The position numbers and the translations under genes are program-made. From assembly GCA_026545225.1 (NCBI GenBank), contig CM048846.1, positions 55,928,270 to 55,992,269 of the forward strand: a stretch of 64,000 bases of DNA, written 5' to 3'. Positions 25,050 through 36,980 of the stretch are shown here, one piece after another. Position 1 is the first letter of the stretch. Each line of letters begins with the position of its first letter. The notes under the pieces were generated by a model. That model did not search any database, had not been told where the DNA came from, and saw nothing but the letters and a program-made list of their open reading frames with translations. This stretch comes from Cornus controversa. Lineage: Eukaryota; Streptophyta; Magnoliopsida; Cornales; Cornaceae.

Positions 25050-25700
25050 AGTTCCTATTTTTGCACAATCGAAAACTTCATTTCGCACAATCGAAACTTC
25101 AATTGTGCGAAACCTGACTTTCGTATGATTGAAGTGCTTCGCACAATCGAGATGCTTACGAAGTAGTATCAAAACATCAACCCTCTCTTGACTTTGCATC
25201 CTAAAAAAACCTGTATTTTCTCGATTATGCGAAATAGCCATTTCGCACAATCAAAACTTCGATAATGCGAAATGGTCATTTCGCACGATCGAAATACCTT
25301 CTGTCTAGATTCTTGCACCTTTGCTGTTAGTCTGTCTCATGCACCACAATCTAGTCTAGCAACTCAAATCATCCACATATATTTATACAACCTCTCAAAC
25401 ATCCAAATGATGCTATAACATCATTCATAAGGTCCAAGTACTCACACTAGTACATTTCTCAAGGGTTACTAACTACTAAACATGTAAACCACTCAATCCC
25501 GGGACTCAACTCCTATAATTTCTGGAACTTGAACCTGAGACCCATACCATTGGATAGAGAATCCAAAAATACACAAATTCAAAAAAAACCACACTCAATT
25601 CTAATCTAAAATGAGAACGTTATGCCCGATGAAGTTTGGGCACAACAGGAAATTTCGATTGTGCAAAATGGCAATTTTGCACAATCGAAATTGCACTCTG
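25050..25700. repeat. Cluster of TTTCGCACAATCGAAA-like motifs in the LTR
   Basis: About a dozen copies of cgcacaatcgaaa or its reverse complement lie in both directions, mostly 25058-25295 with more at 25655-25695. The corresponding place in the LTRs at 50463 and 57587 carries a different motif, ttcggtcggctgaaa. Confidence 0.8.
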
Positions 25701-27017
25701 CAGAATTTCCTGCAACTTCACATTTTGTCCATTTTGGGCCCAAATCTCATTCTAACCACCTAGGACCATTCCCTCAATATTAAGATCATCTATACATGAT
25801 ATATCATCACACACATACTCCAAATCACACATTTAGATCATTATGATCTCACCATCCTCATACATTTTTATCAAAATGCATATATCATTGCATACATTCA
25901 CAATATCCATACACCAACATCATTTGTTATACATACAAGGTCCAAATGAATATACAAGTTACATGTAATGTGAATGTAACTATAACCCAACATAATCCAC
26001 ATGCCACATGCCGGAATGGATAGCCAAATACATATTTCACCCTCAAAACCTCAAAATACACCAAAGTGCTCCAATGAGCTCCAAGTGACCAAGCGAGTCC
26101 TTTTTCATCCATCCATAATTGCCTAACCTATAAAAATGTTTGGGGGAGCGGGGTGAGCAACACTGCGGCTCAGTAGGAATCCCCAACCCTCCTAAGTGTT
26201 GACTCGACACTGACCTACATGGAATGCATGTTGTTACACTACATGCTACATCAACAACTCCACATTCATTCAATACAAGACACAAGCATGGGTACTTATA
26301 TACATAGGATGTTATTTTCATGCTTCATTCATGTTCATCAATGCTAAATAAATTTCTAGCATGCCTCTTATCACTTTATACCACATATAGCACATATATG
26401 TGCAAAACATGCATATTATGTCACATATGCCTACAATCCCAAACTTAGCATACTTTACTCATGTTCTACTCAATGCATACACTTGCTACACATAACTAGC
26501 ATGCATTTACATTGGCACCTCAACACATAACCACATACATATTCATCATTTCACATAATTTCACATGTACACATATCTAGGTACTCATGTTCTCAACTTC
26601 ACACATTTACACATAATAGTTCCTCATGCTTCACGCAACACAAGCCATATCAATTTTGTATGGAAGAGACTCAAGAGAAGGAGAAAATAGTAAATCCCAC
26701 CCCTCTCACCACTCTTATATATGCAAAACACACCCTATACTTCACCTCTTCACCCGAAACCCTAGAATCAACAAATAGAAGAGAAGAAGAACCCCTACCT
26801 CAAAAATAAAGGCTGTCCAAGCACCTTCCAAGATTTCCAGCAATATCTACCTTGCCGAAACACGAGTTTGTTTTGTTTAAACCGAAGCTCTAGCTGTCTC
26901 CTACACACTTTCCTTCTTCGGCGAATCACGAATCCAAGCCGAATACACCCGAAATGTAGAGAGAAGGTAGAGAGGAGAAGTGGGAGAGATTTAGAGAGAG
27001 AGAGAGCCGTGAGAAAT

Positions 27018-27154
27018 GGCTGAGATATCTCAGCCCTAGATATTTATAATATCTAGGGTGCCAAATGACCAAAACGCCCCCAAGTCACTTAACGTACCTT
27101 TATAATATCTAGGGCGCCAAATGACCAAAACGCCCCCAAGTCACTTAACGTACC
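27018..27154 (-). promoter_or_regulatory. LTR promoter region with 56-bp tandem duplication and palindrome
   Basis: 27043-27098 is repeated at 27099-27154 with period 56; each unit contains TTTATAATATCTAGGG and cgcccccaagtcactt. On the minus strand this places two TATTATAA boxes in tandem. Just downstream on that strand lies the perfect palindrome GGCTGAGATATCTCAGCC (27018-27035). The related LTRs at 55040-55110 and 59850-59925 have a single unit. Confidence 0.75.
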
Positions 27155-28489
27155 TTCCTGGGCTCCTTTTTCGATTTCGAAAGCTCCTATGACCTTGAAA
27201 TCACTTCCTTAACTCATTAAACATTTCGTTATATCCAATCTCAAAAATAATTATTTTTCAAAATTTTTTCAGATTTTCGGGCCCACTCGGACCACATCCC
27301 GGGCCCCCGTTTGACCAAAAAGTCAAACTTCTCCAAATTTTCTGAAAACTTATAAAAACCTCATAACATGTTTCTAAACATATTTTTCACTCTCAAAACA
27401 TCCAAAACATCATTCGAAATGCATTTATAGCGAAAATGATGAAATTTTTTAAAAATCGGTCAAATTTGGTTCCGATTTCTACATCAAGTCCTCTTGAGGA
27501 GTGGCGAGATAATCCGATAAAGGGAACCCTAGTGGGGCAATCTGGTAAAGGAACCCAATGGATTGATCCGATAAGGGAGTTCCAGTTAGAATAGAATAGG
27601 ATACTCCTTAAAATGGAGTCCTATAATTAGGTGATTTGGTCAAGGAGCCTCGGTTTGGTGACATTTGATGATCCTGGGTGTCACGCCCCGACTCCAACCG
27701 AGGTGTGAACCCCGTGAGATCACCCTCATGACATAACCATCACCTGATCATACAACCTCAATTTCCAACTATTTTTACAAAAATTGGGCATGACCCATTC
27801 AAAAAAAAATCAGATCTTGGCATGTTATACCTGCTAAAAATACATATGGACACTTCTGGGCACGTGTCCCCCCAGCATTTCTACAACATGCATAACATAA
27901 TCAAAAATATACATGTCTCAGTCCTTGAATGTCCGTATTATATACATACATCATATTCTGGACATGCATCAGATTCTAAGGAAGCTGGACACTACCTCTA
28001 CAACCGGTGCTATCAGTCCCCTAACTAACTCCATACTCAGCAATACCTGCAAAACCTGGGAGGGGGTGAGCTCAAAGGCCCAACAAGGTATGTAAAATCA
28101 TACTATCACCGCTGCAGCAGGTCGATCCTCACATATTCTCAAAACTATAAATGCACTTAAATATATCACAATATTTAAGACCATGCTCCTCCTAGCATGC
28201 ATGAACCAACAATGTATATGGCTACTCTAGCACATATGAACATACAAAATCCACTACACATGATTTTAGAAATCATTTTCCACATGCTTGAAAGCAATAA
28301 ACATTTCGTACCAATATGTATATAGAACATTTATGTCAACACATTTACATAACGATGTAAATCAACTACCACATCTCCTACTCATCAAGTAGCACATCTC
28401 AAATGCAATATAGATGCATTTAAATAGAAAACATGTTTAACAGATAAACACATAAGCATAAAGGTATTTTCACCTTCCACGGTCATAAT

Positions 28490-28960
28490 CCGATACGTAA
28501 TACAAGCATCAAGGCTTGCATATACTCTCACTCTCGGTCCTCATCCGATACCCCACATGATTGGCCCGCTCTGAGGATCATGTGACCTAGGATAACTCCG
28601 ATAACCATCCTATGACCTGGACCACTCCGAAGGGTCATTCTACCCTGGCAATGTATAGGATTGCCATTGTGTGAGGGGACAGCTCCGAGGCTCACATTCG
28701 TTGGACATACTCCGAATTTCAGGCATTAAGCCTGAGCATGGCGGGTCCACTCCGAGGGCCATACTTGTTGGACACACTCCGATGGCAATATATTGGTTTG
28801 CCAAATTGTGAGGGGGCAACTCTAAAACTCACTAATGTTGGACACACTCCAATTATAGGCATAAAGCCTTCGTATGGCGGGTCCACTCCGAGGGCCATAC
28901 GTAGTGGATAGTTATACCACTTCTCGTGATACGGTTGGACCACTCTGAAGTCCCGTGCAC
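28490..28960. repeat. Degenerate 'actccga' tandem array in the LARD LTR
   Basis: Repeats of the form ggaca(c/t)actccga + (g)ggc(c/a)ata occur about 12-15 times with irregular spacing. The right LTR carries the same array at 46115-46590. Confidence 0.85.
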
Positions 28961-30595
28961 CTCTTTTTGCGTTAATTTTTCCGCAACCTCCCATATATGC
29001 AATGTGGATGCATACGTAATGCAACATTTTATTTTATGCTATCCCAATGCACCAGCTAGTATATAAGTACATAGCATGCATTTCTCTCTACATGAACCCA
29101 CATATAACCACGTATGTGTCATTTTCCTCCCACATATGCAACATGGATGCATATATATATAGCATAATACTTCATGCTTCAACCCATGTTTATGAATACT
29201 AAAAAGAAATATTTAGCATGCTTCTCACCATATTCCAACACATATAGCACATACATGTTCAAAACTCTCATAATGCCTCACATATGCAAAACACTCTAAC
29301 TTTAGCACATTTTTATCATGCTATAACCAATGCATACTTTCAATATAAATATAAAGCTAGCATGCATCCCGTATCCACACTACCACATATAAACACATAT
29401 ATGTCACATCCTGCATTTAGTCACATATGCATATATACTAGCATAAACATGATCATGCTTCCACTCAAGACATGCACTTACTATAAGTAACTAGCATGCT
29501 TTCCATTCACAACATATATATTCTGTCACCATATGTGTATTAAGAACATACAGAACACCTAGCATATCATAATCATGCTTTCTACATGATTTCGATCAAT
29601 ACCATACATGCATATCACGATGCAAATAAGCGATTTAATTTAACATGTCATCGCTTCCCAAACCCACACATATATGTACATACCCACATATATATATCCT
29701 CACATCCCACGTATACGCAATATACACCCTTTGCACACATATATATAAGCACATATATATAGATATACATATACCATATATGATTAAATTAAGACATATG
29801 TAAATTACTCAACGTAAGTAAAATATACGTAGGAGATAGAGGCAAGAATCAACTTGCCTTAGGTATAATTTTTGCTAAGTCTGCGCCGGTAAAGCGGCCT
29901 ATCTCCATGCTCGATCCGATCCTGTGTCAAAGTCCACACGAACAATCCAGCGGACCACTTCGTTTCCTTTTTAATTTCCATGCTTGGCCCAATTCATGTT
30001 GTGGCCCATCCTCATCATAACCCAATTCCATGTTCAAGCCCAAACCTCTCAATCCATGATGTCTCAACCCACATCATCAACCGTGAAGGTCCAAACAGCC
30101 TCATACAACCGTTCGAACCCACTACCAAAAACACCTCCACAACAGAGTCAAACCACCACCAAAGGCCAACTGAAGCCCAACACCAACCGCAACCCCCATG
30201 GAAAACCCACCGGAAGCCGCCTATTTCCACCATCTTCCCCGTCTGTCCACCGCCGGAACACTCTACAAGTGACCACCACAAACAGGCCCATAAACCCCGG
30301 CCAAGCAAACCCCAGCCAAACCCAGCTGCAACAGCCGAGAACTACCACTACCGGCACCATGAGCTCACCAACCGAACCCAAAACCCACTCTCTCTCTAGC
30401 GTCTCTAGCGGTAAGCCACCACTAGCCACACAAAACTCACTTTCGGCTACCACACAGCCACTCCCGACACCAACTCCACCGGAAACAACCAAGGAAAAAC
30501 CCACCTGGAATAGCCCAAAAACTGAACCAAGCATGGCCCCGTCCAAAGCCCCTATAAATTGACCCACCGCCGACCACCCTCGCTGCCAGAGCGCC

Positions 30596-31165
30596 TGTAA
30601 TACCCCGCTCCAACACATGGTATGATATTGTCCGCTTTAGGCCTGAGCCCGCACGGTTTTGCTCTTGGGTTTTATCCCAAAAGGCCTCATACCATTTGAA
30701 GAGAACATATTACATATAAGCACATCCCCTTTTTCATATCCAGGCGATGTGGGATTGAGCACCCTGTACCCTGTCAGTGTGGTAGCTCAGCCCAGTGTCT
30801 GTCTTTGCACCTGCCCACTCACACCCGTCCACAAGGGTTACTATAATCCACCCCCCTACGAGGCCCGACGTCCTCGTCAGCACACTTTCGGCTGGGTTCA
30901 GGCTCTAATACCAACTGTAATACCCCGCTCCAACACATGGTATGATATTGTCCGCTTTAGGCCTGAGCCCGCACGGTTTTGCTCTTGGGTTTTATCCCAA
31001 AAGGCCTCATACCATTTGAAGAGAACATATTACATATAAGCACATCCCCTTTTTCACATCCAGGCGATGTGGGATTGAGCACCCTGTACCCTGTCAGTGT
31101 GGTAGCTCAGCCCAGTGTCTGTCTTTGCACCCGCCCACTCACACCCGTCCACAAGGGTTACTACA
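30596..31165 (-). mobile_element. TRIM (miniature LTR retrotransposon), 570 bp
   Basis: Two 250-bp LTRs (30596-30845 and 30916-31165) start TGTAATACCCCGCTCC and end TTACTA(T/C)A. They surround only 70 bp containing a PPT (complement of 30848-30860) and a PBS-like sequence (complement of 30904-30914, TGGTATTAGAG). TSD GCGCC is perfect (30591-30595 and 31166-31170). By eye the LTRs differ at about three positions, all C/T, so insertion is recent. The matching place in the right LARD LTR (about 48220-48235) has no insert, which gives an empty site. It has no coding capacity. Confidence 0.95.
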
Positions 31166-31889
31166 GCGCCGTAGCCCAGGTGAAGCCCCACCGCGAGCAA
31201 GACCCCTTCGCGAACGGCCCAACCGAACTGAGCCATCCCGCGTCACCGGCAACACCACCTCAACCTCTTTGGCCACCGCGAATAGCCGGCAACCACAGCC
31301 ACCGCTGGCACCAAGATCGGCGGCTCCTCCTTCCCCCGGTTTCTCTCTCGATCTCCTGATCTCTCCCTCTCTCTTCTCGATTTTCTCTCTCTCCCCAATT
31401 TTTCTTTTTCTCCTTTTTCTTTTCTTTTCTTTTTCTTTTCTTTTCTTTTTTTTCTTCTTTTTCTCTTCTCCAGCCGAGACCACTTTTGGTCTCTCCTTTT
31501 CTTCTTTTTCTTTTGGTCCACACCTTTTTTGTCCACCACTCACAGCCATATATATATAATGCATAAAAAATATATATATATATTTATACCACATGGGCAT
31601 CCTATTATGTATACACATATGTATATACATCACCACATACTCTTGCCCCTCCACATGCACAAAATTATGAATGTGCACCACTATTTCTTCATAATTGCAT
31701 AAAGCCCCCCTATATATTTATAATTAAATATAATTATCGGCACTATGTATATATATATATATACATATACACACCTTCCACTTGTATAGCAATCTCTATA
31801 CCCACACCTTTTCGAATTTAATTTATTCGAAAAAAATAAATTCGGTCAAAATTCACCCGAAACCGGTCAAAATTATTCCGGTCCTTACA

Positions 31890-31907
31890 ACCTCCCCTCC
31901 TTCAAGG
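31890..31907 (-). other. Polypurine tract of the LARD-like element
   Basis: Minus strand CCTTGAAGGAGGGGAGGT lies directly against the 3' LTR and is identical to that at 60241-60258 beside the chromovirus LTR. Confidence 0.9.
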
Positions 31908-32849
31908 AATTTCATTCTCGAAATTAGCGTAGTCATGGTCTTTCCAAAACCAATCCTTAGCAGACGTCATTCTCGCCAATGATCGTCACTTTTCCTTTCC
32001 ACGTACCCTAGGCGCTACACTTGCAACACCTAACTGATAACTCTCAAGTCTTGCACAACAGTGCATCTCGACTACACCAAAGTAATATAACCACGGGATG
32101 GTCTAGCTAATGTGAGTGGACAACTCCAAGGCAATCACAAGTTGCATAAACGATTTCAAAAAATCAAACCTAGTAGATAATTAACCACTTCCGTAACATG
32201 GTTGGGCAACTCCGAACCCCATGTACGGTTCACTTTCACTTTCCTCCGAAGCACTTGCTTCCTAGAGTCCCCAATCTCTACCCCAAGATCTATCCAGTCC
32301 ATCACTATCTCTAGTCTAAGGCAACACCTTCGACTAATCATATCACAGTGACACATCCCTATAATCCGGGATCATCAATACTCAAAGTCATTCTTTTATT
32401 ATCAAACATGACTTTCAATCTCTGGCATACCATTCCTGGGCTTAGTCCAATATCCTGGGCATCATCACAACACAACCCACGTCAATCCAGCGCACATCAC
32501 AAGTGCACTCACCAGCAAGGCACATGACAGTGTACTCGCCGATACAAACCACATAGCAATGTTCTCGCCGCAGCAAGCCACATAATTCTGCCCAGTCTCA
32601 TAGACTACAACCCACTGGAATCCAATGCCAAGTCCAGGATTTTACATCCCACTGATTTCACAATCTCATTATTCAAGAGGAGAAACATTTGCCCTTTTTT
32701 TCATCCTTCATACCAAGGAGCCAGTTAACATTTAGAGAGAATTCCTTTCATATCAGCACTTCACTTTAGACAACCCTTACCAATGAAAGTTTGAGGTCAC
32801 CTACAGTAGCCAAACAGTAGCCATACAGTGGCCGTAGCCCACTGCGTCT
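31908..32849. other. LARD interior, left part: non-coding
   Basis: No gag, pol or other family is recognisable on either strand. Short frames lack conserved motifs. The sequence resumes at 43359 after the Athila-like insertion. Confidence 0.6.
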
Positions 32850-32854
32850 ACACG

Positions 32855-34370
32855 TGATAGGCGTTGAATGTTACGCATTCTAGCCTCTTAACTTATATAT
32901 TTTATTCTCTTAGTGATAGATTATTTTGTTATTTTACTTCATTTTAGTGTTTTCTGTATTTTCAGGGCCTTAATGATTATTTCAGTTAAAACCATACTTT
33001 TGGGCTTTTAAAGAAGACATCCAAGATGGGTAGATGAAGCCTACTTCAAAAGGAATAATTCAACCATTTATTTCAACTCAATTCAGCCCAAGAAAGAGGT
33101 CCAAGAGAATTACAGCTGCTTAAGAAGGTTTCGGGCCTGAAGTCCAAATCTGCGTTTAATACAGTCTTAATCCCATTTTGAAAATGGACCAGAAGTCTTA
33201 TTTTCGAGACTCAAATTGACATAATTTTCGCTTTGCGTTGAACAAAATTTGATTCTCCACATTTTTCTATTTCACGAAAATTCAGTAAATCGGACTTTTA
33301 GTGGGTCAAAAGTTGGGCCGAAGTCAGCAGAAAAAACCCACCTGATTAGTGCTGCGGGAAACCCTAATTTATTCCTAATTGGATTAAGACTTTGGTGTAT
33401 TCTCTTGGGGAATAAAGTGAAGAATAAGAGGCTGAGTTTAGGAGGAAGAGAAAAAAGAAGAGAAAAGGAGATTACAGAGATTGGAGAGTCTGAGAGGGCT
33501 GAGAAGAGAACAGAAACATATTTGCAAAGCCATTGGAGAACGAAGTCATACACATAATTCATGAAGATGATGCCTTCTTCTTTAATAGTTGAAGCTTATT
33601 GTTCTACCATGAGCGGCTAGTTCATCCATTAGGGTTTTGATGTAGCCCTAACAAAGCATCAATGGTTTGATTATTTTAATTATTGGGGACCTTTATATAC
33701 ATGCATAGATTGTGTAATTTAGAGGATTCTTATTATAGAATTGAGCAATAAAAGTCTTGTAAATTCAATCTCAATAATTTTTTATCTTGTCTTAGATATT
33801 TAGTTATTGTTATTGAACTCGATTTCTCTTATTTTCTGTGATCATGAGAGCAATTATTACACAATGGTAATCACTGAATATATTGTTAAGAGCTTTGATG
33901 GATTATGCCTAGAGAAGATGAACCATAGTGCACCCTAGATTAGAGTAGTTAGGCAGATGGCCCATGCCAATCGAAGATAGTGCATGGCTTAGCCTTAATC
34001 ATATGTTATGTTCTTGATGGATGAAGGTGAGCTTGTAGCCACTGACACCACTTATGCATGATGTAATTCCCCTATAGTTGATTCAATTGACCATTGATTG
34101 TGGAGTTAGTGGTGAAGTCAAACACCCTAGATTTCTCTCATATTATCTTCACTTTTTATCTACTTTGATTTATTTTATTTTATCTTTTTAATTAGTTTAA
34201 AAATCAGAATTCTTTTCTTATAAATTTAATTAGAATTAATTCCGTATTCCAACTCATCAGACCATAATCCTTGAGGTACGATACCCCTTTTGATCAAGGA
34301 ATTCGTTCTATTGCGAAGTGTGGAAAATTTTAATTGATATACTTTTTGAGTCACACTCACACACGAATCA
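32855..34370 (+). repeat. 5' LTR of the Athila-like element
   Basis: 1516 bp, TGATAGGCGTTGAATG to ACACGAATCA. The 3' copy differs by indels: about 16 bp lost in the 5' copy at 34290 (agccttattctgcaag), and about 22 bp lost in the 3' copy near 42395. Confidence 0.95.
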
Positions 34371-34375
34371 ATTTT

Positions 34376-34393
34376 TGGCGCCGTTGCCGGGGA
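34376..34393 (+). other. Primer binding site (tRNA-Asp)
   Basis: TGGCGCCGTTGCCGGGGA starts 6 bases after the LTR. This is the usual Athila/Tat PBS, complementary to tRNA-Asp. Confidence 0.95.
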
Positions 34394-34515
34394 TTATCTA
34401 TTTGATTGATTGGATTTTACAGAATTAATTTTAATTGGATTTTTAGTTTAGGAAATTTTTATATTTTATTTTTAATTTTGTTTTTGTTTTCTTTTTAGGT
34501 GCTTTTGGTTAATAT

Positions 34516-36971
34516 ATGCAAGGTCGTCGTTTTGTAGCTAATCCTTTGATACCTCTTGCTCTTGAGCCTGAACATACTCTTAGACAACAGAGGAACATCC
34601 CTGTTGATACAATTATGCAAGTGGAAGAATTAATTGAAGACATGGTAGAAGAGAGGGATAACAACCTTGTTCCTAATGCTGATGGAGAAAGAGCTAGATT
34701 GCTTAGGGACTACTATGTTCCTGAGACATATACCTCACCAGCAGGTTTTCAACTACCCAATGTCACAGCACAGAATTATGAGATCAAGTCCAGCATTATT
34801 CAGATGCTACCATCTTATTTTGGGCTGACTCAAGAAGACCCTTACAAGCATCTGGATGACTTCATTGAAGTGTGCTCAACTACCAAAATTCACAACTTCT
34901 CTGAAGATGCTTTCAGAATGAGACTTTTTCCATTTTCCTTGAAAGACAAAGCAAAGTATTTGTTCAACTCTCTATCGGCAGGTTCTATCACGACTTGGAC
35001 TCAGATGCAACATGAGTTTCTCAAGAAGTATTTTCTGATAGGGAAGACCAATCAGTTCAGACGTGCTATCATTGGTTTCTCCCAACATGAGGGGGAACAA
35101 TTTTATGAGACATGGGAAGATTCAAGGACCTTCTTAGGAAGTGTCCCCATCATCAAGTTCCTAAGTGGCAACTAGTGTAGAGTTTTCATGAAGGGCTCAC
35201 AGAAGCCAACAGACAGATGGTTGATGCATTTTGTGGAGGTACTTTTATGTTGAAGAGTGAAGAAGAGGCATGGTCCTTATTTAAAAATCTTAGTGACAAC
35301 TCTCTGCAACATGTGTCCTCTACTCATTCTAGCAAACATGCCACTACAAGGAAGACTGATGTAATTTATGAGGTTGGTGCTTTAGAAGTTATGCCAACTG
35401 ATATTAATTTAATTGCAAAGAAGGTAGCAGCAATTATGGCTGCCAATCAAACTCCTTCTACTTCAAATTCTTCATTGCTAGGCCCTTGTGAATTTTGCTC
35501 TAGTGTTATGCATAATGTGAGTAATTGTCCTTCAATGGGGCAATTTTTTGATGTTCAACATGAGCAAGTCCAAGCTACATTCACTGGACCAATGAATCCT
35601 CCACGAGGTAATACTTACAATCCCACATGGAGGAATCATCCTGGTTTTTCTTACAGTAACCAAGGGGCAGCAATGCAACCATCATATCAACCTAGGACTT
35701 TTGTGCCTCAACAGTAATATCAAACACAAAGTCCTATGGCCCAAAGAATTTCTACTATTGAAGACAAGTTGACACTTACCTTGTCTAAATTTGACAAGCT
35801 TGATTCTCTTATAGAGACAGTGCAAGCTACTGCAGCAACAATACAATCTACAGTTCAGCTAGTGTACTCGCATTCTCAATCCATTGCCAAACTGGAATCT
35901 CAGTTTGGACAGCTTGCTACTTCATTGAGTAGAAGAAAAGAAGGGAAGCTCCCTAGTCAACCAATTGCTAATCCTAGAGGGATGCAAGCTTCTACAAGCA
36001 ACCCACACCATGAGCAAGTTCAAGCCATTACCACTTTGAGGAGTAGGAAAATAATTGATAATAAGGTGGGTGAGAAGAAAGAAGAAGAAAAAGTGACCAC
36101 AAGTCCAAGTGCTGAAATTTCTTATGAGCCCAAGGCTCCTTTCCCACAACATTTCCTTGAAGCACCTAGATTGGGGAAGCAAGGGGACAAGCTGCATGAC
36201 ATGATGGAGGTGTTTCGACAAGTGAAGATTAATTTGCCACTCCTTGATGCCATCAAGCAAATTTCTCCTTATGCTAAATTTTTGAAGAATTTGTGCACTC
36301 AGAAAAGGCGTTCTAAAAGCCATGTGCCAAAGAAAATGATGCTGCCACAACAAGTAAGTTTTATTATTCAGCAGTGTACTCCTCCCAAGTACAAAGATCT
36401 TGGTGCCCCAACTATCTCATGCATCATTGGGGAGCACCATGTGGATAAAGCTCTTCTTGATTTGGGTGCAAGTGTGAATTTGCTACCCTATTCAGTCTAC
36501 TTACAATTGGGCTTGGGAGAATTGAAGCCTACCTCGGTGGTATTGCAATTTGCAGATAGATCAACAAAGCAACCACGAGGAATCATAGAAGATGTGCTCA
36601 TTAAAGTGGACCAGTTCTAATTTCCTATTGATTTTATTGTACTTGACACTGAGCTAGTTCATAATCCAAAGAGGCACATTCTAGTGATCCTTGGTCGACC
36701 TTTCTTAGCTACAACTGATGCTTGCATAAATTGTAGGTCAGGGATCATGGATATTTTATTTGGCAACATGAAGGTTAAGCTGAATATTTTCAATGCTATT
36801 GAGAATCCTCCAGATCAGACTGATGTTTTCTTCATGGACTCTGAGGATGTGGCTGAATCTACAGATGAAATAAGGGTGCAAGAAAAACAGAAGAAAAAGA
36901 AAGTGTTTGAAGATCAATTTTCTACCATGGTGGTAAATTCTGTATGCACTACACTTTCCAAAACATTTTAA
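34516..36971 (+). pseudogene. Athila gag-protease, few breaks
   Basis: 34516-35175 is the Athila gag N-terminal half, with FQLPNVTAQNYEIKSSIIQM and then the capsid-like block ending around LFNSLSAGSITTW. A frameshift near 35110-35175 moves to a frame open from 35217. This frame has only two stops before 36971: TAA at 35715, where Gln is usual, and TAA at 36618, where Tyr is usual. It carries a CxxC-type knuckle (CEFCSSVMHNVSNC), a coiled-coil-like stretch (HSQSIAKLESQFGQL), and the protease site ALLDLGASVNLLP with catalytic Asp at about 36459. DLGAS instead of DSGAS is usual for Athila. The GRPFLAT flap follows, after which the protein changes character at the RT deletion. Confidence 0.9.
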
Positions 36972-36980
36972 AATGAGCAA

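Larger units (their letters stand above)
24759..27483 (-). mobile_element. Chromovirus LTR with attached PBS and second LTR terminus
   Basis: TSD TCAAG at 24754-24758 and 27484-27488 encloses 2725 bp. From the right (minus strand) it reads a complete LTR (27483 to 24864, TGTAGAAACCGG...GTGACA), a PBS-like sequence (complement of 24851-24862), about 50 bp of leader, and about 50 bp resembling the LTR end again, finishing at 24759 with the TGTCACG terminus. So the TSD lies outside the extra module, not at the inner LTR end. This could be an element whose interior and most of its 3' LTR were deleted, or a compound LTR unit. The same arrangement recurs at 57438-57586. Confidence 0.75.
27679..31889 (-). 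repeat. 3' LTR of the LARD-like element
   Basis: 4211 bp, or about 3636 without the TRIM and one TSD. It is near-identical by eye to the right LTR over long stretches. The right LTR has an extra ~80 bp at 45505-45590 and shorter indels. Internal parts in order: opening block, actccga array (28490-28960), AT-rich region with 'catatatg' runs, C-rich block (29940-30590), CT-rich tract (31340-31520), TA repeats and terminal ttcggtca block. Confidence 0.9.

Noticed and set aside
29980..30562. Pro/Thr-rich frames of up to 192 codons in the C-rich block of the LARD LTR (also 47618-48033, 13619-14077)
   Set aside because: Frames shift and stop differently in each LTR copy, overlap on both strands and contain no domain; they reflect base composition of a TE-derived repeat.
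31139..31681. Lys/Glu-rich frames over the CT-rich tract (also 48152-48722)
   Set aside because: Low-complexity translation of a pyrimidine tract in the LTR; no conserved core.
33249..33557. 102-codon frame in the Athila LTR (also 42241-42528)
   Set aside because: Present in both LTRs but with indels that break it, and also open on the opposite strand; no domain.
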